A DNA stretch of 64,000 nucleotides from positions 1 to 64,000 of the forward strand of contig CACATF010000003.1 in assembly GCA_902535365.1 (NCBI GenBank), given 5' to 3'. The position numbers were made by a program, and so were the translations under genes. A model generated the notes under the pieces. That model was not told the origin of the DNA. It saw only the letters and a program-made list of their open reading frames with translations, and searched no databases. Positions 50,243 through 62,032 of this stretch are shown here, piece by piece. Source of the DNA: an uncultured SAR86 cluster bacterium. GTDB taxonomy: Bacteria > Pseudomonadota > Gammaproteobacteria > Magnimaribacterales > TMED112. Within the stretch, counting starts at the first letter, position 1, and each line of letters begins with the position of its first letter.

Positions 50243-50306
50243 AGGTAGTTATTCTAAATGATCTATGAATTATCTAATATCTTTTTATACTATTCTGAAG
50301 CAAAAA

Positions 50307-51398
50307 ATGAAGTTTCCGGCAAAACTAAAACTTGAGAATGGAATTACATTCGAGGGCATTGGTTTTGGAGTTGAAAAAATAGGTATTGGAGAAGTTGTTT
50401 TTAATACCGCAATCACTGGCTATCAAGAAATTTTAACTGACCCATCTTACGACGGCCAAATCATTACATTCACTTATCCACACATTGGAAATACAGGCAT
50501 AAATTTCGATGATAATGAATCAAAGAAAATTTCTGCTCGAGGAGTCATCGTCAAAAACTTTTGTGACTTTCCAAGTAACTGGCGATCAAAACAATCTTTG
50601 GAAGAATTTCTAGTCGAGCAAAAAGCTATATGCATCTCCGATATTGATACTAGAAAATTAACAAGAATTTTAAGAGATGAAGGCTGTAAGGTTGGGGCTA
50701 TTTATCCTTCAGAGAAATTCACAGATGACGAGGCTATGTATGAAATTAATAAATTTGGAAACATCAGCCAGATGTCATTCACAGACAATGTCTCTGTATC
50801 TGAACCATATAGCTATGGGAAGCCTTCGGCTCCCAAAACAAACAAAATTGTAGCGATCGATTACGGCATAAAAGAAAACATCCTCAGAATCATGAAAAAT
50901 TTGGGTGGTGATATAACTGTTGTGCCACCATCTACAACAGCAAAAGAAATTGAAGCCATGAATCCCGATGGAATATTTTTATCGAATGGTCCTGGTGACC
51001 CAACTATTCTTACAGAATCAATTCAAGAAGTTAAAGAGCTTATGAAATTAGATATTCCAATGTTTGGTATTTGCCTAGGGCACCAAATCATGTCACTAGC
51101 TTATGATTTGGAGATTGAAAAGATGCCGTTTGGTCATCATGGCGCCAATCATCCGGTTCACGACATAGCCAATAATGTTGTTTTCATTACATCTCAAAAC
51201 CATAATTTTGCTGTTGCTGAGCTAGAAGATCGAGAGGATTTAGAAGTGAGCCATCGCTCACTCTTTGATGATTCCATCCAAGGCATTAAACACACAAGCA
51301 AACCTTATTATTCAATTCAGTGCCACCCTGAAGCTAGTCCAGGGCCAAAAGAGTTTGAGGTTTTATTCAACAAGTTTTTTGAGGATATGAATGCCTAA
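50307..51398 (+). CDS. carA: Carbamoyl-phosphate synthase small subunit
   Basis: [38 protein letters not shown] at 50307 ([12 protein letters not shown]) preferred over 50265 in ORF track. Confidence 0.96.
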   Translation: MKFPAKLKLENGITFEGIGFGVEKIGIGEVVFNTAITGYQEILTDPSYDGQIITFTYPHIGNTGINFDDNESKKISARGVIVKNFCDFPSNWRSKQSLEEFLVEQKAICISDIDTRKLTRILRDEGCKVGAIYPSEKFTDDEAMYEINKFGNISQMSFTDNVSVSEPYSYGKPSAPKTNKIVAIDYGIKENILRIMKNLGGDITVVPPSTTAKEIEAMNPDGIFLSNGPGDPTILTESIQEVKELMKLDIPMFGICLGHQIMSLAYDLEIEKMPFGHHGANHPVHDIANNVVFITSQNHNFAVAELEDREDLEVSHRSLFDDSIQGIKHTSKPYYSIQCHPEASPGPKEFEVLFNKFFEDMNA

Positions 51399-54300
51399 AA
51401 GAACTGATATCAAATCAATCCTTATAGTGGGTTCAGGGCCAATAGTTATTGGCCAAGCGTGCGAGTTTGATTATTCAGGAACCCAAGCCTGCAAAGCCTT
51501 AAGAGAGAATGGTTACAGAGTAATTTTAGTAAATTCCAATCCAGCAACAATAATGACAGACCCAGAGATTGCTGATGCTACTTACATTGAGCCTGTTGAT
51601 TGGACAAGCTTAGAGAAGATTATTGAGAAAGAGAAGCCAGATGCCATCTTGCCGACAATGGGCGGTCAAACTGGTTTGAATGTCTCGCTTGAGTTAGCAA
51701 AAAGAGGCATATTGGAAAAACACTCAGTGGAAATGATCGGGGCCAATAGAGAAGCAATCGATAACGCTGAAGATAGAGAAAAATTTGATAAGTGCATCAA
51801 AGAGCTTGGTCTAGAAACCCCAAGATCTGGTTTTGCCCATTCCATGGAAGATGCTTGGAAAATCCACAAAGACATTGGCCTTCCTTGCGTCATTAGGCCT
51901 TCATTTACCATGGGGGGAACCGGGGGTGGAATTGCTTATAACCTCAAAGAGTTCGAAGAAATTTGCATGAATGGTCTAAAACTTTCCCCAACAAAAGAAT
52001 TGTTGATTGATGAATCTTTAGTGGGATGGAAAGAGTTTGAGATGGAGGTTGTCAGGGATAAGAATGATAACTGTATTATTGTTTGTTCAATTGAAAACGT
52101 CGACCCAATGGGCGTACATACAGGCGATTCAATCACTGTTGCTCCAGCCCAAACCCTAACAGACAAGGAGTATCAAGAAATGAGAGATGCTTCTTTCAAG
52201 ATACTTAGAAGAATAGGTGTTGAAACTGGAGGTTCGAACGTTCAGTTTGCTGTGAATCCAGACACAGGAAGACTGGTTGTGATTGAGATGAACCCAAGGG
52301 TAAGCCGGTCATCAGCACTTGCTTCCAAAGCAACAGGCTTCCCCATTGCTAAAGTGGCAGCATTGCTTGCTGTTGGTTTCACATTAGATGAATTAAAGAA
52401 TGATATTACAAACGGCAAAACCCCAGCGTCGTTTGAACCAACAATTGATTATGTAGTCACCAAAATTCCAAGATTCAATTTTGAAAAATTCCCGGAAACG
52501 GACCCTCGATTAACAACCCAAATGAAATCGGTCGGTGAAGTAATGGCCATTGGCCGTAATTTTCAAGAATCCTTTCAAAAAGCAATTCGCTCAATGGAAA
52601 ATGGTTTATTTGGATTATCTAAAATACTCAAGGATAACGAGGGCAATGGTGCATTAAAGCTAGAACTTTCTACTCCAGGTGAAAAAAGGCTTTGGTATAT
52701 TGCAGATGCTTTTAGAAGAGGATGGTCAATGGAAGAAATTTTTGTTTCTTGCAAGGTTGATCGTTGGTTCTTGCACCAAATTAAAGAAATCATAGATTTG
52801 GAAAAGCAAATTGAAGAAACAGGTTTAAGCCAGATTGACAAAAACTTTATGTTACAGCTTAAAAAGAAAGGTTTTGCTGATGCGCGAATTGCAAGTCTTT
52901 TAAATATGCCTGAGGAAGATGTCAGAAATCACAGATACAATCTTGATGTTCATCCAGTATTCAAGCGTGTAGATTCATGTTCTGCAGAATTTGACAGCAC
53001 AACTAACTATCTCTACTCAACTTACGATGAAGAAAATGAATCAGAAGTATCGGAAAATAAAAAAGTTATTGTCCTTGGTAGCGGTCCCAACAGGATCGGC
53101 CAAGGAATAGAGTTTGATTATTGTTGTGTGCAAGCTGCTTTGGCGTTTAGAGAGGAGGGTGTTGAGACAATCATGATTAACTCTAATCCTGAAACAGTCT
53201 CAACTGATTTTGATGTATCGGATAAGCTCTATTTTGAACCAATAGTTGCTGAGGATGTTTTTGAGATTATTCGACATGAAAATCCTGAGGGAGTAGTGGT
53301 GCAGTTTGGTGGTCAAACACCATTAAAATTAACCGATGAATTTGAAAAAAATGGTGTAAAAATTTTGGGCACACCGCCGTCCTCAATTGACACGGCAGAG
53401 AACAGGGAAAAATTTAAATCTTTTCTTTCTGAATTTAATTTCTTACAACCTGAAAACAGAATTGCACAAACTTCATCAGAGGCTTTTGATGCAGTCAATG
53501 AGCTCGGTTATCCAGTAATAGTGAGACCTTCCTACGTTTTGGGTGGTAGAGCTATGGAGCTGATCTACACTGACAGTGATTTGAAGAATTACCTCAACAA
53601 CCAGTTAGAAATTTCAAAAGATAATCCATTGTTAATCGAAAAATTCCTTGATGATGCAGTGGAATTAGATATTGATATTGTGTGTGATGGTGAGAATGCT
53701 CTGGTAGGAGGCGTGCTCCAACATATTGAAGAAGCTGGGATTCATTCCGGGGATAGTTCGTGCTCTTTCCCACCATATAGTGTTGGTGACACCCAATTAC
53801 ATACTCTTAAGAAAGAAATCAAGGCAGTTGCTAAAAAGTTAAATGTTGTTGGCCTGATGAATGCTCAGGTTGCTGTTAAAGATGACAAATTCTACATGAT
53901 TGAGGTCAACCCAAGAGCATCAAGAACAATACCATTTCTATCTAAGTGCATTGGTAATTCTCTAGCAAAAATTGCATCTAAAGTGATTCTAGGCAGATCA
54001 TTGAAGGACTTAGGTTTGACGGATGAGATAATGCCGACAAACTATGCTGTGAAGGCACCCGTATTCCCATTTAACAAATTTAGAAAAGTCGACCCAATAT
54101 TAGGACCAGAGATGAAGTCAACAGGTGAAGTTATGGGTCGAGGCGATACTTTTGGTGAGGCTTTTGGTAAAGCGGTTAAGGGTGCTGGTGAGTCAATTCC
54201 TTCAAGTGGTAGTGTTTTTGTTAGTGTCAAAGATAATGATAAGAAATATCTTCCTTCCCTCTGTGGCAAGCTTGAGAAACTTGGCTTTACCATTGTAGCT

Positions 54301-54591
54301 ACAAAAGGAACAGCTGAAGCATTAAAAGATACCAATATTAAAGTTAAATTAATTAACAAAGTATTGGAAGGTAGGCCACATATTGTTGATGCAATTCTGA
54401 ACAAAGAGATTGATATGATTATTAATACTACAGAGGGAAGGCAATCCATCAAAGACTCATTCTCAATCAGAAGATCTGCACTTGAACATAGCGTTTTATT
54501 CACCACTACTGTTTCTGGAGGTTTTGCAATAGTTGAATCTTTAGAAAAAGGGGTAGAGAATTGGACATATAAGCCATTACAAGAAACATAG
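51391..54591 (+). CDS. carB: Carbamoyl-phosphate synthase large subunit
   Basis: [42 protein letters not shown]-type N-terminus, duplicated ATP-grasp; 1066 aa. Confidence 0.98.
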   Translation: MPKRTDIKSILIVGSGPIVIGQACEFDYSGTQACKALRENGYRVILVNSNPATIMTDPEIADATYIEPVDWTSLEKIIEKEKPDAILPTMGGQTGLNVSLELAKRGILEKHSVEMIGANREAIDNAEDREKFDKCIKELGLETPRSGFAHSMEDAWKIHKDIGLPCVIRPSFTMGGTGGGIAYNLKEFEEICMNGLKLSPTKELLIDESLVGWKEFEMEVVRDKNDNCIIVCSIENVDPMGVHTGDSITVAPAQTLTDKEYQEMRDASFKILRRIGVETGGSNVQFAVNPDTGRLVVIEMNPRVSRSSALASKATGFPIAKVAALLAVGFTLDELKNDITNGKTPASFEPTIDYVVTKIPRFNFEKFPETDPRLTTQMKSVGEVMAIGRNFQESFQKAIRSMENGLFGLSKILKDNEGNGALKLELSTPGEKRLWYIADAFRRGWSMEEIFVSCKVDRWFLHQIKEIIDLEKQIEETGLSQIDKNFMLQLKKKGFADARIASLLNMPEEDVRNHRYNLDVHPVFKRVDSCSAEFDSTTNYLYSTYDEENESEVSENKKVIVLGSGPNRIGQGIEFDYCCVQAALAFREEGVETIMINSNPETVSTDFDVSDKLYFEPIVAEDVFEIIRHENPEGVVVQFGGQTPLKLTDEFEKNGVKILGTPPSSIDTAENREKFKSFLSEFNFLQPENRIAQTSSEAFDAVNELGYPVIVRPSYVLGGRAMELIYTDSDLKNYLNNQLEISKDNPLLIEKFLDDAVELDIDIVCDGENALVGGVLQHIEEAGIHSGDSSCSFPPYSVGDTQLHTLKKEIKAVAKKLNVVGLMNAQVAVKDDKFYMIEVNPRASRTIPFLSKCIGNSLAKIASKVILGRSLKDLGLTDEIMPTNYAVKAPVFPFNKFRKVDPILGPEMKSTGEVMGRGDTFGEAFGKAVKGAGESIPSSGSVFVSVKDNDKKYLPSLCGKLEKLGFTIVATKGTAEALKDTNIKVKLINKVLEGRPHIVDAILNKEIDMIINTTEGRQSIKDSFSIRRSALEHSVLFTTTVSGGFAIVESLEKGVENWTYKPLQET

Positions 54592-54593
54592 CT

Positions 54594-55070
54594 ATGGATA
54601 AAAAACCAATCACGCCCGAAGGGCAACAAAGATTAAGGACTGAGCTTGATCAATTAAAGAATGTAAAAAGGCAAGAAATTATTGATGCCATATCAGAAGC
54701 CAGAGCTCATGGAGATCTTAAAGAAAATGCTGAATATCATGCAGCTAGGGAAGAACAGGGATTAAACGAAGCAAGAATAAGGGAACTTGAGGATGTTCTG
54801 GGCACATCACAAGTAGTTGAATATAAGCAAATGGGAGTTGAAGATAGGGTTATCTTTGGATCAACAGTTACGATCAAAGACATTGAAAATGATGAAATTA
54901 AGAAATATCAAATTGTTGGAGATGCTGAAGCTGATATTGAAAACAATACAATATCTTTCACCACCCCAATGGCACGCGCCTTGCTAAAAAAAGAACTTGG
55001 TGAGTTTATCGAAGTCCATACTCCTGGTGGCGACAAAGAATTCGAAATAATCAACATTGAATTAAATTGA
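54594..55070 (+). CDS. greA: Transcription elongation factor GreA
   Basis: ITPEGQQRLRTELDQLKNVKRQEIIDAISEARAHGDLKENAEYHAAREEQ. Confidence 0.97.
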   Translation: MDKKPITPEGQQRLRTELDQLKNVKRQEIIDAISEARAHGDLKENAEYHAAREEQGLNEARIRELEDVLGTSQVVEYKQMGVEDRVIFGSTVTIKDIENDEIKKYQIVGDAEADIENNTISFTTPMARALLKKELGEFIEVHTPGGDKEFEIINIELN

Positions 55071-55645
55071 GAGAAATTCAAGACACTTGGGCAAAACGTG
55101 CTAAATCCGAGGGTTATAGATCTAGAGCTGCATATAAATTAATTGATATAAATAAAAAATTTAAACTCATTGAGCAGTCAAAATTAATTATTGAATTAGG
55201 CTCTGCTCCAGGTGGTTGGTCACAGGTAATAGGAAAGAAAAAGCAGAAAGGTTCTAAGTGTGTGGCAATTGATATTCTTGCTATGGAGCATGTTGCAAAT
55301 ATCGAATTTACTCAATGCGACATCTTCTCCAATGATTTTGAAGAGCTTACGTCCAGCTATGTCGGCAACGTTGATCTGATTCTTAGTGATATGAGTGTTA
55401 ATTTATCTGGAATAAAATTAGTAGATGATGAGTCTAATAAGGAGCTTAATCTTAAATGTTTGGACGTTGCAAAAAGGCTTCTTAGTGATAAAGGCGCACT
55501 TTTAATAAAAGCTTTTAATAACAATACTTTTAAGTCAGTTAGAAGTGAATTTGAGTCTTATTTTGAGACTGTTTATGTAGAAAAACCACCAGCATCAAAA
55601 ACTTCTTCTGCAGAGGTTTATTTGTTAGGATTAATCCCTAAATAA
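55067..55645 (+). CDS. rlmE: 23S rRNA 2'-O-methyltransferase (FtsJ/RrmJ)
   Basis: [52 protein letters not shown] start overlapping greA stop. Confidence 0.95.
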   Translation: MREIQDTWAKRAKSEGYRSRAAYKLIDINKKFKLIEQSKLIIELGSAPGGWSQVIGKKKQKGSKCVAIDILAMEHVANIEFTQCDIFSNDFEELTSSYVGNVDLILSDMSVNLSGIKLVDDESNKELNLKCLDVAKRLLSDKGALLIKAFNNNTFKSVRSEFESYFETVYVEKPPASKTSSAEVYLLGLIPK

Positions 55646-55652
55646 AGGAAAT

Positions 55653-57554
55653 ATGAAAAACTTAGGAAAAAATTTAATTTTTTGGCTAATCGCAGGTGCA
55701 TTCGTAGTAATGCTAATGGATGGCTATTCAGCGGGCGCAGTTAAAGAAGAACTGACGTATTCAGAATTTAAACAAGAAATACAAGGCAAGAAGGTTAAGT
55801 CTATTGTTTATAAGGGCGATAACCAGACTGTGGAGGCTGAGCGTTTTAATGGAACAAAATTTACAACAACAAAACCAGCTTTTGTTAATGATCCAGAATT
55901 GTCCTCATTCATAACTGAAGCAGATGTTTCTGTGGTTTATGAAGCTCAAGAAACACCAAGTCTTTGGACACAATTGCTTGTTGGTGCATTTCCTCTCTTA
56001 CTGTTATTAGGAATATTCTTCCTGTTCATGAGACAGATGCAAGGCGGTGTTGGCGGCAAAGGCGGGCCAATGACTTTTGGAAGAAGTAAAGCAAAGTTAC
56101 TTGATGGTGGACATGTTAAAACAAATTTCGGTGATGTAGCTGGTTGTGAAGAAGCCAAAGATGATGTCAAAGAATTAGTTGATTTCCTTAAGGATCCAGC
56201 AAAGTTCATTAAAGTAGGTGGAAAAATACCACGCGGTATCTTGATGGTAGGCCCTCCAGGAACTGGTAAAACATTACTTGCACGTGCTGTTGCAGGCGAA
56301 GCAAAAGTTCCATTTTTCACTATCTCCGGTTCAGATTTTGTTGAAATGTTCGTTGGTGTTGGTGCATCAAGGGTAAGAGATATGTTTGAGCAAGCTAAGA
56401 AACATTCTCCTTGCATAGTCTTTATAGACGAGATTGATGCTGTCGGAAGACAAAGAGGTGCAGGTCTTGGCGGCGGACATGATGAAAGAGAGCAAACATT
56501 AAACCAACTCCTTGTTGAAATGGATGGTTTTGAAGAAAATCTTGGAGTCATAGTAATTGCTGCAACAAACAGACCTGATGTTCTTGATCAGGCTTTACTA
56601 AGACCTGGTAGATTTGATAGGCAGGTCATGGTTGGATTGCCAGATATCAAAGGTAGAGAGCAAATTTTAGATGTTCATCTAAAAAAAGTGCCCGTTGATA
56701 AAAGTGTTGAATCAAGTGTGATAGCAAGAGGAACACCTGGATTTTCTGGAGCTGACTTAGCAAACCTAGTAAATGAAGCTGCGCTTTTAGCAGCAAGAAA
56801 AAATCTCAAGAAAGTTACCCAAGACATGATGGACTATGCCAAGGATAAAATAATGATGGGTCCTGAAAGAAAGACCATGGTTCTCAATGAAAAAACCAAA
56901 AGAATTACTGCTTATCATGAGGCAGGTCATGCCATTGTTGGTCTTTGTCTACCAGAGCATGATCCAGTCTACAAAGTAACAATTATTCCACGTGGTGGTG
57001 CTCTTGGGGTGACAATGTTCTTACCAGAAGAAGACATCTACATGAAATCCAAAACAGCAATCTTAAGTTCAATTACTACGTTATTTGGCGGCAGAGTTGC
57101 TGAAGAAATTATCAATGGTAAAGAATCCATAACAACTGGTGCATCAAATGATATTGAAAGAGCCAGTGAGTTAGCACGAAATATGGTTACCAAATGGGGA
57201 TTCTCAGAAAAAATGGGAACACTTAAGTACGATGACGAAGATGAAAACCCATTCTTGGGTAGATCAGCAGGTCAGAAAAAGAGAATCTTCTCAGAAGAGA
57301 CAGCCAAGCAAATTGATGATGAGGTAAGAGGCATCATCAGAACTTGCTATGAAAAAGCTGGTTCAATCCTGGCTGCAAATATGGATAAACTTCATAATAT
57401 GGCCGATGCTCTACTGAAATACGAAACCATTGATGAGGATCAAATTTCTGACATCATGGCTGGAGCCCTTCCACGCGATAAGAGCGGTGATGATGAAAGC
57501 TCTAAACCAAAAGCAAAAGTAACAGGGTCTTCTAAACCAGTACAGGATTCTTAG
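55653..57554 (+). CDS. ftsH: ATP-dependent zinc metalloprotease FtsH
   Basis: [33 protein letters not shown]; 633 aa. Confidence 0.98.
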   Translation: MKNLGKNLIFWLIAGAFVVMLMDGYSAGAVKEELTYSEFKQEIQGKKVKSIVYKGDNQTVEAERFNGTKFTTTKPAFVNDPELSSFITEADVSVVYEAQETPSLWTQLLVGAFPLLLLLGIFFLFMRQMQGGVGGKGGPMTFGRSKAKLLDGGHVKTNFGDVAGCEEAKDDVKELVDFLKDPAKFIKVGGKIPRGILMVGPPGTGKTLLARAVAGEAKVPFFTISGSDFVEMFVGVGASRVRDMFEQAKKHSPCIVFIDEIDAVGRQRGAGLGGGHDEREQTLNQLLVEMDGFEENLGVIVIAATNRPDVLDQALLRPGRFDRQVMVGLPDIKGREQILDVHLKKVPVDKSVESSVIARGTPGFSGADLANLVNEAALLAARKNLKKVTQDMMDYAKDKIMMGPERKTMVLNEKTKRITAYHEAGHAIVGLCLPEHDPVYKVTIIPRGGALGVTMFLPEEDIYMKSKTAILSSITTLFGGRVAEEIINGKESITTGASNDIERASELARNMVTKWGFSEKMGTLKYDDEDENPFLGRSAGQKKRIFSEETAKQIDDEVRGIIRTCYEKAGSILAANMDKLHNMADALLKYETIDEDQISDIMAGALPRDKSGDDESSKPKAKVTGSSKPVQDS

Positions 57555-57556
57555 TC

Positions 57557-58867
57557 ATGAAGTTTGGAACTGATGGCTTCAGAGGTCCAACGGATACTAA
57601 AATCACTCCGGATTTTTGTTTAAACCTTGGTTTTCATACAGGCTGTATCATCAAGGACAAAGGCTACGATTCTGTAATTATTGGGAAAGATACAAGAGTT
57701 TCAGGCTATATGCTTGAGTCAGCTCTTCAAGCTGGATTTATATCAGCTGGTATCGACGTGAAGTTAGCAGGACCGATACCTACACCTGCTGTATCGTTTC
57801 TAACAGCCACTTATGCAGGCCAGTTTGGGGTAGTAATAAGTGCAAGCCATAATCCTTTTGAAGACAATGGAATCAAATTCTTTAATAGACACGGCAGAAA
57901 GATTTCCGAGGAATTAGAGAAAGAAATTGAAGCGAGATTAACTACACCAATTAAAACAAGAAATGCTTCAGGTATCGGGAAGGCATTTAGAATAGATAGT
58001 GCAGCTGGCAGATATATTGAATACTGCAAAAGCACCTTAAAAGGGCAAACTAGCCTGAAAGATAAAACAATATTAGTTGATGCTGCTAATGGCGCAAACT
58101 ACAAGATTACCCCAATGCTTTTAACTGAGCTAGGCGCGAAGGTCATTAGGGTAAATTGCAATCCAGATGGATTTAACATCAATGAAGATTGCGCTGTTTT
58201 AAAGCCTGAGCTCTTCGAAAAGTATGCGAAAGATTATCACTTTGATTATTGCGTTGCAGTTGATGGTGATGGGGACAGATTAGTTCTAAGTGACAGTACA
58301 GGCAATGTTTTCAATGGTGATGACATAATTTACACACTTGCATCTCGAAACAAAGCTCTCGGAAAAGATATGTCAGATTCTGTTGTTGGAACCATCATGA
58401 CAAATCAGGGAATAGGCGAGGCTCTAGCAGAAATTGATGTTGGCCTGCTTAGAACAAATGTTGGTGACAAGCACGTCTCAAGAGAACTAGTGAAGGAAAA
58501 CTTGAATGTAGGAGGAGAAACTTCTGGACATGTTATTCAGCGCGAATTCTCAGAAAGTGGCGATGCCAACATAGCGCTTATTCAAACACTGACTGCATTT
58601 TCTGATCTTGACGCAACAATGACTGACATACAAAAGAAAATTAATTACTGGCCTCATAAATTACAAAGTTATGATGTCAAAAATGAAGCACTTCTTAGTT
58701 CAAACGAATTCAATCAAAAGATTGATGACCTTCAGAAAGCCAATAATGATGCCAGAATATCAGTCCGAAAATCTGGGACAGAAGCAAAGTTAAGAGTTAT
58801 GGTAGAATCTCCCGATAAATCAAAGGTGGATAGTCTTTTTACAGAAATCGAAAATATAATCAGCTAA
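57557..58867 (+). CDS. glmM: Phosphoglucosamine mutase
   Basis: KFGTDGFRGP, VVISASHNPFEDNGIKFF, AVDGDGDRLVLSD, RKSGTEAKLRVM. Confidence 0.96.
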   Translation: MKFGTDGFRGPTDTKITPDFCLNLGFHTGCIIKDKGYDSVIIGKDTRVSGYMLESALQAGFISAGIDVKLAGPIPTPAVSFLTATYAGQFGVVISASHNPFEDNGIKFFNRHGRKISEELEKEIEARLTTPIKTRNASGIGKAFRIDSAAGRYIEYCKSTLKGQTSLKDKTILVDAANGANYKITPMLLTELGAKVIRVNCNPDGFNINEDCAVLKPELFEKYAKDYHFDYCVAVDGDGDRLVLSDSTGNVFNGDDIIYTLASRNKALGKDMSDSVVGTIMTNQGIGEALAEIDVGLLRTNVGDKHVSRELVKENLNVGGETSGHVIQREFSESGDANIALIQTLTAFSDLDATMTDIQKKINYWPHKLQSYDVKNEALLSSNEFNQKIDDLQKANNDARISVRKSGTEAKLRVMVESPDKSKVDSLFTEIENIIS

Positions 58868-59559
58868 TGCCAAAACTTATAGCCGCAAATTTTAAGATGA
58901 ATGGATCATTCTCATTTATCGAAGAATGGTTTAATGCCTTTAATAAAGAAGATGCATCATCCAATGAAGTAATAGTTGCTCTGCCAGCCCCTTATCTAGG
59001 TATGTCAGGGAATGGAAATGTAAAAATATCAGCTCAAAATGTTTCAACAAAAGAAAGTGGTGCTTATACCTCACAGATCTCGGTAAGCATGATTGCAGAC
59101 AATAATGTGAGTTACTGCATAATTGGTCATTCAGAAGCTAGAGAATACTTGAATGAGTCAAATGAGGACATTAAAGCTAAGTATGATCTACTTATTGAGA
59201 ATAAAGTGAAGCCTATAGTGTGCATTGGAGAATCCCTTGAAACTAGGGAATCAAATGAGACCTTTGATTTTATAACCAAACAGCTAGAACATTTTAAAAA
59301 TATTGAAGATGAGATTACATTCGCATATGAGCCTATCTGGGCTATCGGTACTGGTTTAGTGCCGAGCGATGATGATATTGAGCAAGTTGTTAAACATATA
59401 CGTTCACATTTCTCTCAAACTGTAAAAATCCTATATGGCGGTAGCGTTAAGGGAGAAAATGCCTCCAATTTACTGAATAATTTAGATATAGATGGTGTTT
59501 TGGTCGGTGGGGCTTCTCTAAACCCACAAGAATTTGCTAAGATAGCGCAGTCATGTTGA
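58867..59559 (+). CDS. tpiA: Triosephosphate isomerase
   Basis: IAANFKMNGS, CIIGHSEAREYLNE, FAYEPIWAIGTG, ILYGGSVKGENA. Confidence 0.95.
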   Translation: MPKLIAANFKMNGSFSFIEEWFNAFNKEDASSNEVIVALPAPYLGMSGNGNVKISAQNVSTKESGAYTSQISVSMIADNNVSYCIIGHSEAREYLNESNEDIKAKYDLLIENKVKPIVCIGESLETRESNETFDFITKQLEHFKNIEDEITFAYEPIWAIGTGLVPSDDDIEQVVKHIRSHFSQTVKILYGGSVKGENASNLLNNLDIDGVLVGGASLNPQEFAKIAQSC

Positions 59560-59840
59560 TAGAAATTATTTTAGTTATTCTTGCAGTATTAATTGTTGGT
59601 TCAATTATGCTGCAACAAGGCAAAGGCTCTGATCTTGGCTCTGCGTTTGGTGGAGGCAGTTCTGACTCATTATTCGGCCCACTGGGACCATCTAATTTCT
59701 TCTCACAGATTACATGGGCACTCATTACTGTCTTCTTCGTCTTGTGCCTTCTTCTTGCCTATATTTCTAAACAAGAACTAACTCTTGATATTGATGAGGA
59801 TGTAATAGAGGAAGTTTTCGAAGAACCTCCAGTCGAATAA
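59553..59840 (+). CDS. secG: Preprotein translocase subunit SecG
   Basis: LIVGSIMLQQGKGSDLGSAFGGGSSDSLFGPLGPSNFFSQITW. Confidence 0.94.
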   Translation: MLIEIILVILAVLIVGSIMLQQGKGSDLGSAFGGGSSDSLFGPLGPSNFFSQITWALITVFFVLCLLLAYISKQELTLDIDEDVIEEVFEEPPVE

Positions 59841-59846
59841 TTAAGT

Positions 59847-59932
59847 TGGTGCCGAAGGAGGGACTTGAACCCTCACAAGCATTGCTTACTACCCCCTCAA
59901 GATAGCGTGTCTACCAATTCCACCACTTCGGC
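59847..59932 (-). tRNA. leuU: tRNA-Leu (anticodon GAG)
   Basis: Minus-strand GCCGAAGTGGTGGAATTGGTAGACACGCTATCTTGAGGGGGTAGTAAGCAATGCTTGTGAGGGTTCAAGTCCCTCCTTCGGCACCA; long variable arm, encoded CCA; same position (after secG) as in E. coli. Confidence 0.96.
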
Positions 59933-59950
59933 AAATAATTCAAAGGATAA

Positions 59951-59956
59951 ATTATA
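59951..59956 (-). promoter_or_regulatory. Candidate -10 (TATAAT) for tRNA-Leu
   Basis: Minus-strand TATAAT 18 nt upstream of the tRNA 5' end; -35 not convincing. Confidence 0.45.
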
Positions 59957-59967
59957 GTCTATAAACA

Positions 59968-59996
59968 TTGACGATTTTAAGTCTTTTAACTATCCT
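59968..59996 (+). promoter_or_regulatory. Candidate sigma70 promoter for tRNA-fMet/rimP-nusA-infB
   Basis: TTGACG - 17 nt - TATCCT, with tRNA 5' end 11 nt downstream of the -10. Confidence 0.7.
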
Positions 59997-60006
59997 TTAA
60001 CGTCAC

Positions 60007-60083
<77 letters not shown>

Positions 60084-60089
60084 AGTGAA

Positions 60090-60563
60090 ATGATTAAAGA
60101 GGATATTGAGGCTTTTTTAAAGCCGATAATTGAAGATTCTGGATGTGAACTCTGGGGATTAGACTTTAGCTCAGCAAAGGGAAAGGGTCAGATTTTAAGA
60201 ATTTACATTGATGCTATACAAGGTGTAGATATCACGGATTGTGAAAGGGTAAGCCGAGAAATTGACTACCATTTTCAATTCGAGGAAATTTTTGCAGATT
60301 TTGGAAGCTTTGAAGTTTCATCTCCCGGTTTAGATAGAACTTTATTTAATAAAGATCAATATAAAAATTTTGTTGGAGATGTAGTATCATTATCACTCTT
60401 CTCTAAGGTCAATGACCTTAGAAAATTTAAGGGCATTCTCCTAGAAGTTTTGGAATCAGAAATTTCTGTCAAAACAGAAGGAGATGTTGTTTTGCTAAAA
60501 TTTAGCAATATTGAGAAGTGTAAATTAGATCTAGATGATCAAATAAAGAAAAGAAAAATATGA
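60090..60563 (+). CDS. rimP: Ribosome maturation factor RimP
   Basis: PIIEDSGCELWGLDFS, LRIYIDAIQGVDITDCERVSREIDYHF, EVSSPGLDRTLF; ATG at 60090 (the ORF track start at 60057 lies inside the tRNA). Confidence 0.95.
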   Translation: MIKEDIEAFLKPIIEDSGCELWGLDFSSAKGKGQILRIYIDAIQGVDITDCERVSREIDYHFQFEEIFADFGSFEVSSPGLDRTLFNKDQYKNFVGDVVSLSLFSKVNDLRKFKGILLEVLESEISVKTEGDVVLLKFSNIEKCKLDLDDQIKKRKI

Positions 60564-62020
60564 ATAAAGAAATTTTAGAAGTAGTTGCATCTGTTTCAAT
60601 GGAGAAAGGTGTTGATAAAGAAATCATCTTCGAAGCACTTGAAGAAGCCATTGCCAGTGCCTCTAAGAAATTATTGGATGATGAAGCATTAGTTAATGTT
60701 GTTATCAATCGAAAAACAGGTGACTACAACACATTCAGAGCTTGGGAAATTGTTGACGAGGTGATGAATGAGGTAAATGAAATTACAGAAGCAGATGTTG
60801 ATAAACAAGAAATTGTTGACGGATTCGCTAAAGTTGAAATTGAAAATATAGATTTTGGGAGAATTTCTGCGCAAGCTGCAAAACAAGTAATTATTCAAAA
60901 GGTCAGAGAAGCTGAAAGAAGTAAAATTACTGCTAAATATGAAGGCCTTGTTGGGCAAGTCATATCTGGACAAGTAAAAAGAATCAACCGAGACTTTTTG
61001 TTGTTAGAAATAGAAGAAGATCTAAACGCACAAATTCCAAGAGATCAAATTATTCCTGGAGAAATATTCAAACTTAATGATCGCGTCAGAGCAGTGATTA
61101 AAGAAATTGTATCTACGCCAAGAGGCCCTCAAATTATCTTAAGCAGAACTGATGAAAGGCTTGTAGTTGAATTATTTTCACAAGAAGTTCCGGAAATTTC
61201 AGAAGGAACCATAGAAATTAAAGCTATATCCAGGGATCCAGGCTATAGATCAAAAATTGCAGTGAAAACATATGATGGCAGAATTGATCCAGTTGGGGCA
61301 TGTGTTGGAATGAGAGGATCAAGAGTTCAGGCAGTTTCTAATGAAATAGGTAATGAAAGAATAGATATCTTTATTCATAGTGAGAATCCTGCTGAGTTTG
61401 TGGTCAACTGTCTGGCCCCTATTAAAATCTTCTCAATTTTAGTGGATGACAGAACATCTACATTAATTCTAGAAGTTGAGGAAGAAAACCAAGCGCAAAT
61501 TATTGGTAAAAATGGCCAAAACTTAAGACTAATGACGCAAATGATTGGTTGGTCTTTTCAAGTTTTAAATAAAGAGCAGTTTGCTGAGTATCAAAATTCC
61601 AGCCTAATAGAAAAATTTGATCAAGTGGCGGAGAGGCTTGGTCTTGCAGATGCTGAAAAAGAGCAGATGATGGCGTTTGAGATGGATACGCTTGAAAAAG
61701 TTGTTGATGCAGATGCAGACACACTATCAAAAATATTCAAAACCCAAAAAAGAGCAAGTGAAGTAACTGATAAAGCTAACGAACTATTGCTACAAGATGC
61801 TTTTAATGATGATTTTAGTGATCCAACAATGGAAGACACACTTGTAAACTTAAACGGCATAACAAATGATGTTCTCAGTGCATTGAGCTCCAATAATCTT
61901 AAAAAATTGGATGATTTAGCTGAGATGTCAGTTGGTGAGTTGATGGAAATTTGCGATAAAGTTACAGAAAAAGAAGCATCAGCTCTAATCATGGAGGCTA
62001 GAAAGCCATGGTTTAATTAA
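60560..62020 (+). CDS. nusA: Transcription termination/antitermination protein NusA
   Basis: S1/KH arrangement, DPVGACVGMRGSRVQAVSNEIGNERIDI, IIGKNGQNLRLMTQMIGW. Confidence 0.97.
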   Translation: MNKEILEVVASVSMEKGVDKEIIFEALEEAIASASKKLLDDEALVNVVINRKTGDYNTFRAWEIVDEVMNEVNEITEADVDKQEIVDGFAKVEIENIDFGRISAQAAKQVIIQKVREAERSKITAKYEGLVGQVISGQVKRINRDFLLLEIEEDLNAQIPRDQIIPGEIFKLNDRVRAVIKEIVSTPRGPQIILSRTDERLVVELFSQEVPEISEGTIEIKAISRDPGYRSKIAVKTYDGRIDPVGACVGMRGSRVQAVSNEIGNERIDIFIHSENPAEFVVNCLAPIKIFSILVDDRTSTLILEVEEENQAQIIGKNGQNLRLMTQMIGWSFQVLNKEQFAEYQNSSLIEKFDQVAERLGLADAEKEQMMAFEMDTLEKVVDADADTLSKIFKTQKRASEVTDKANELLLQDAFNDDFSDPTMEDTLVNLNGITNDVLSALSSNNLKKLDDLAEMSVGELMEICDKVTEKEASALIMEARKPWFN

Positions 62021-62032
62021 GGAGGATAAGAA

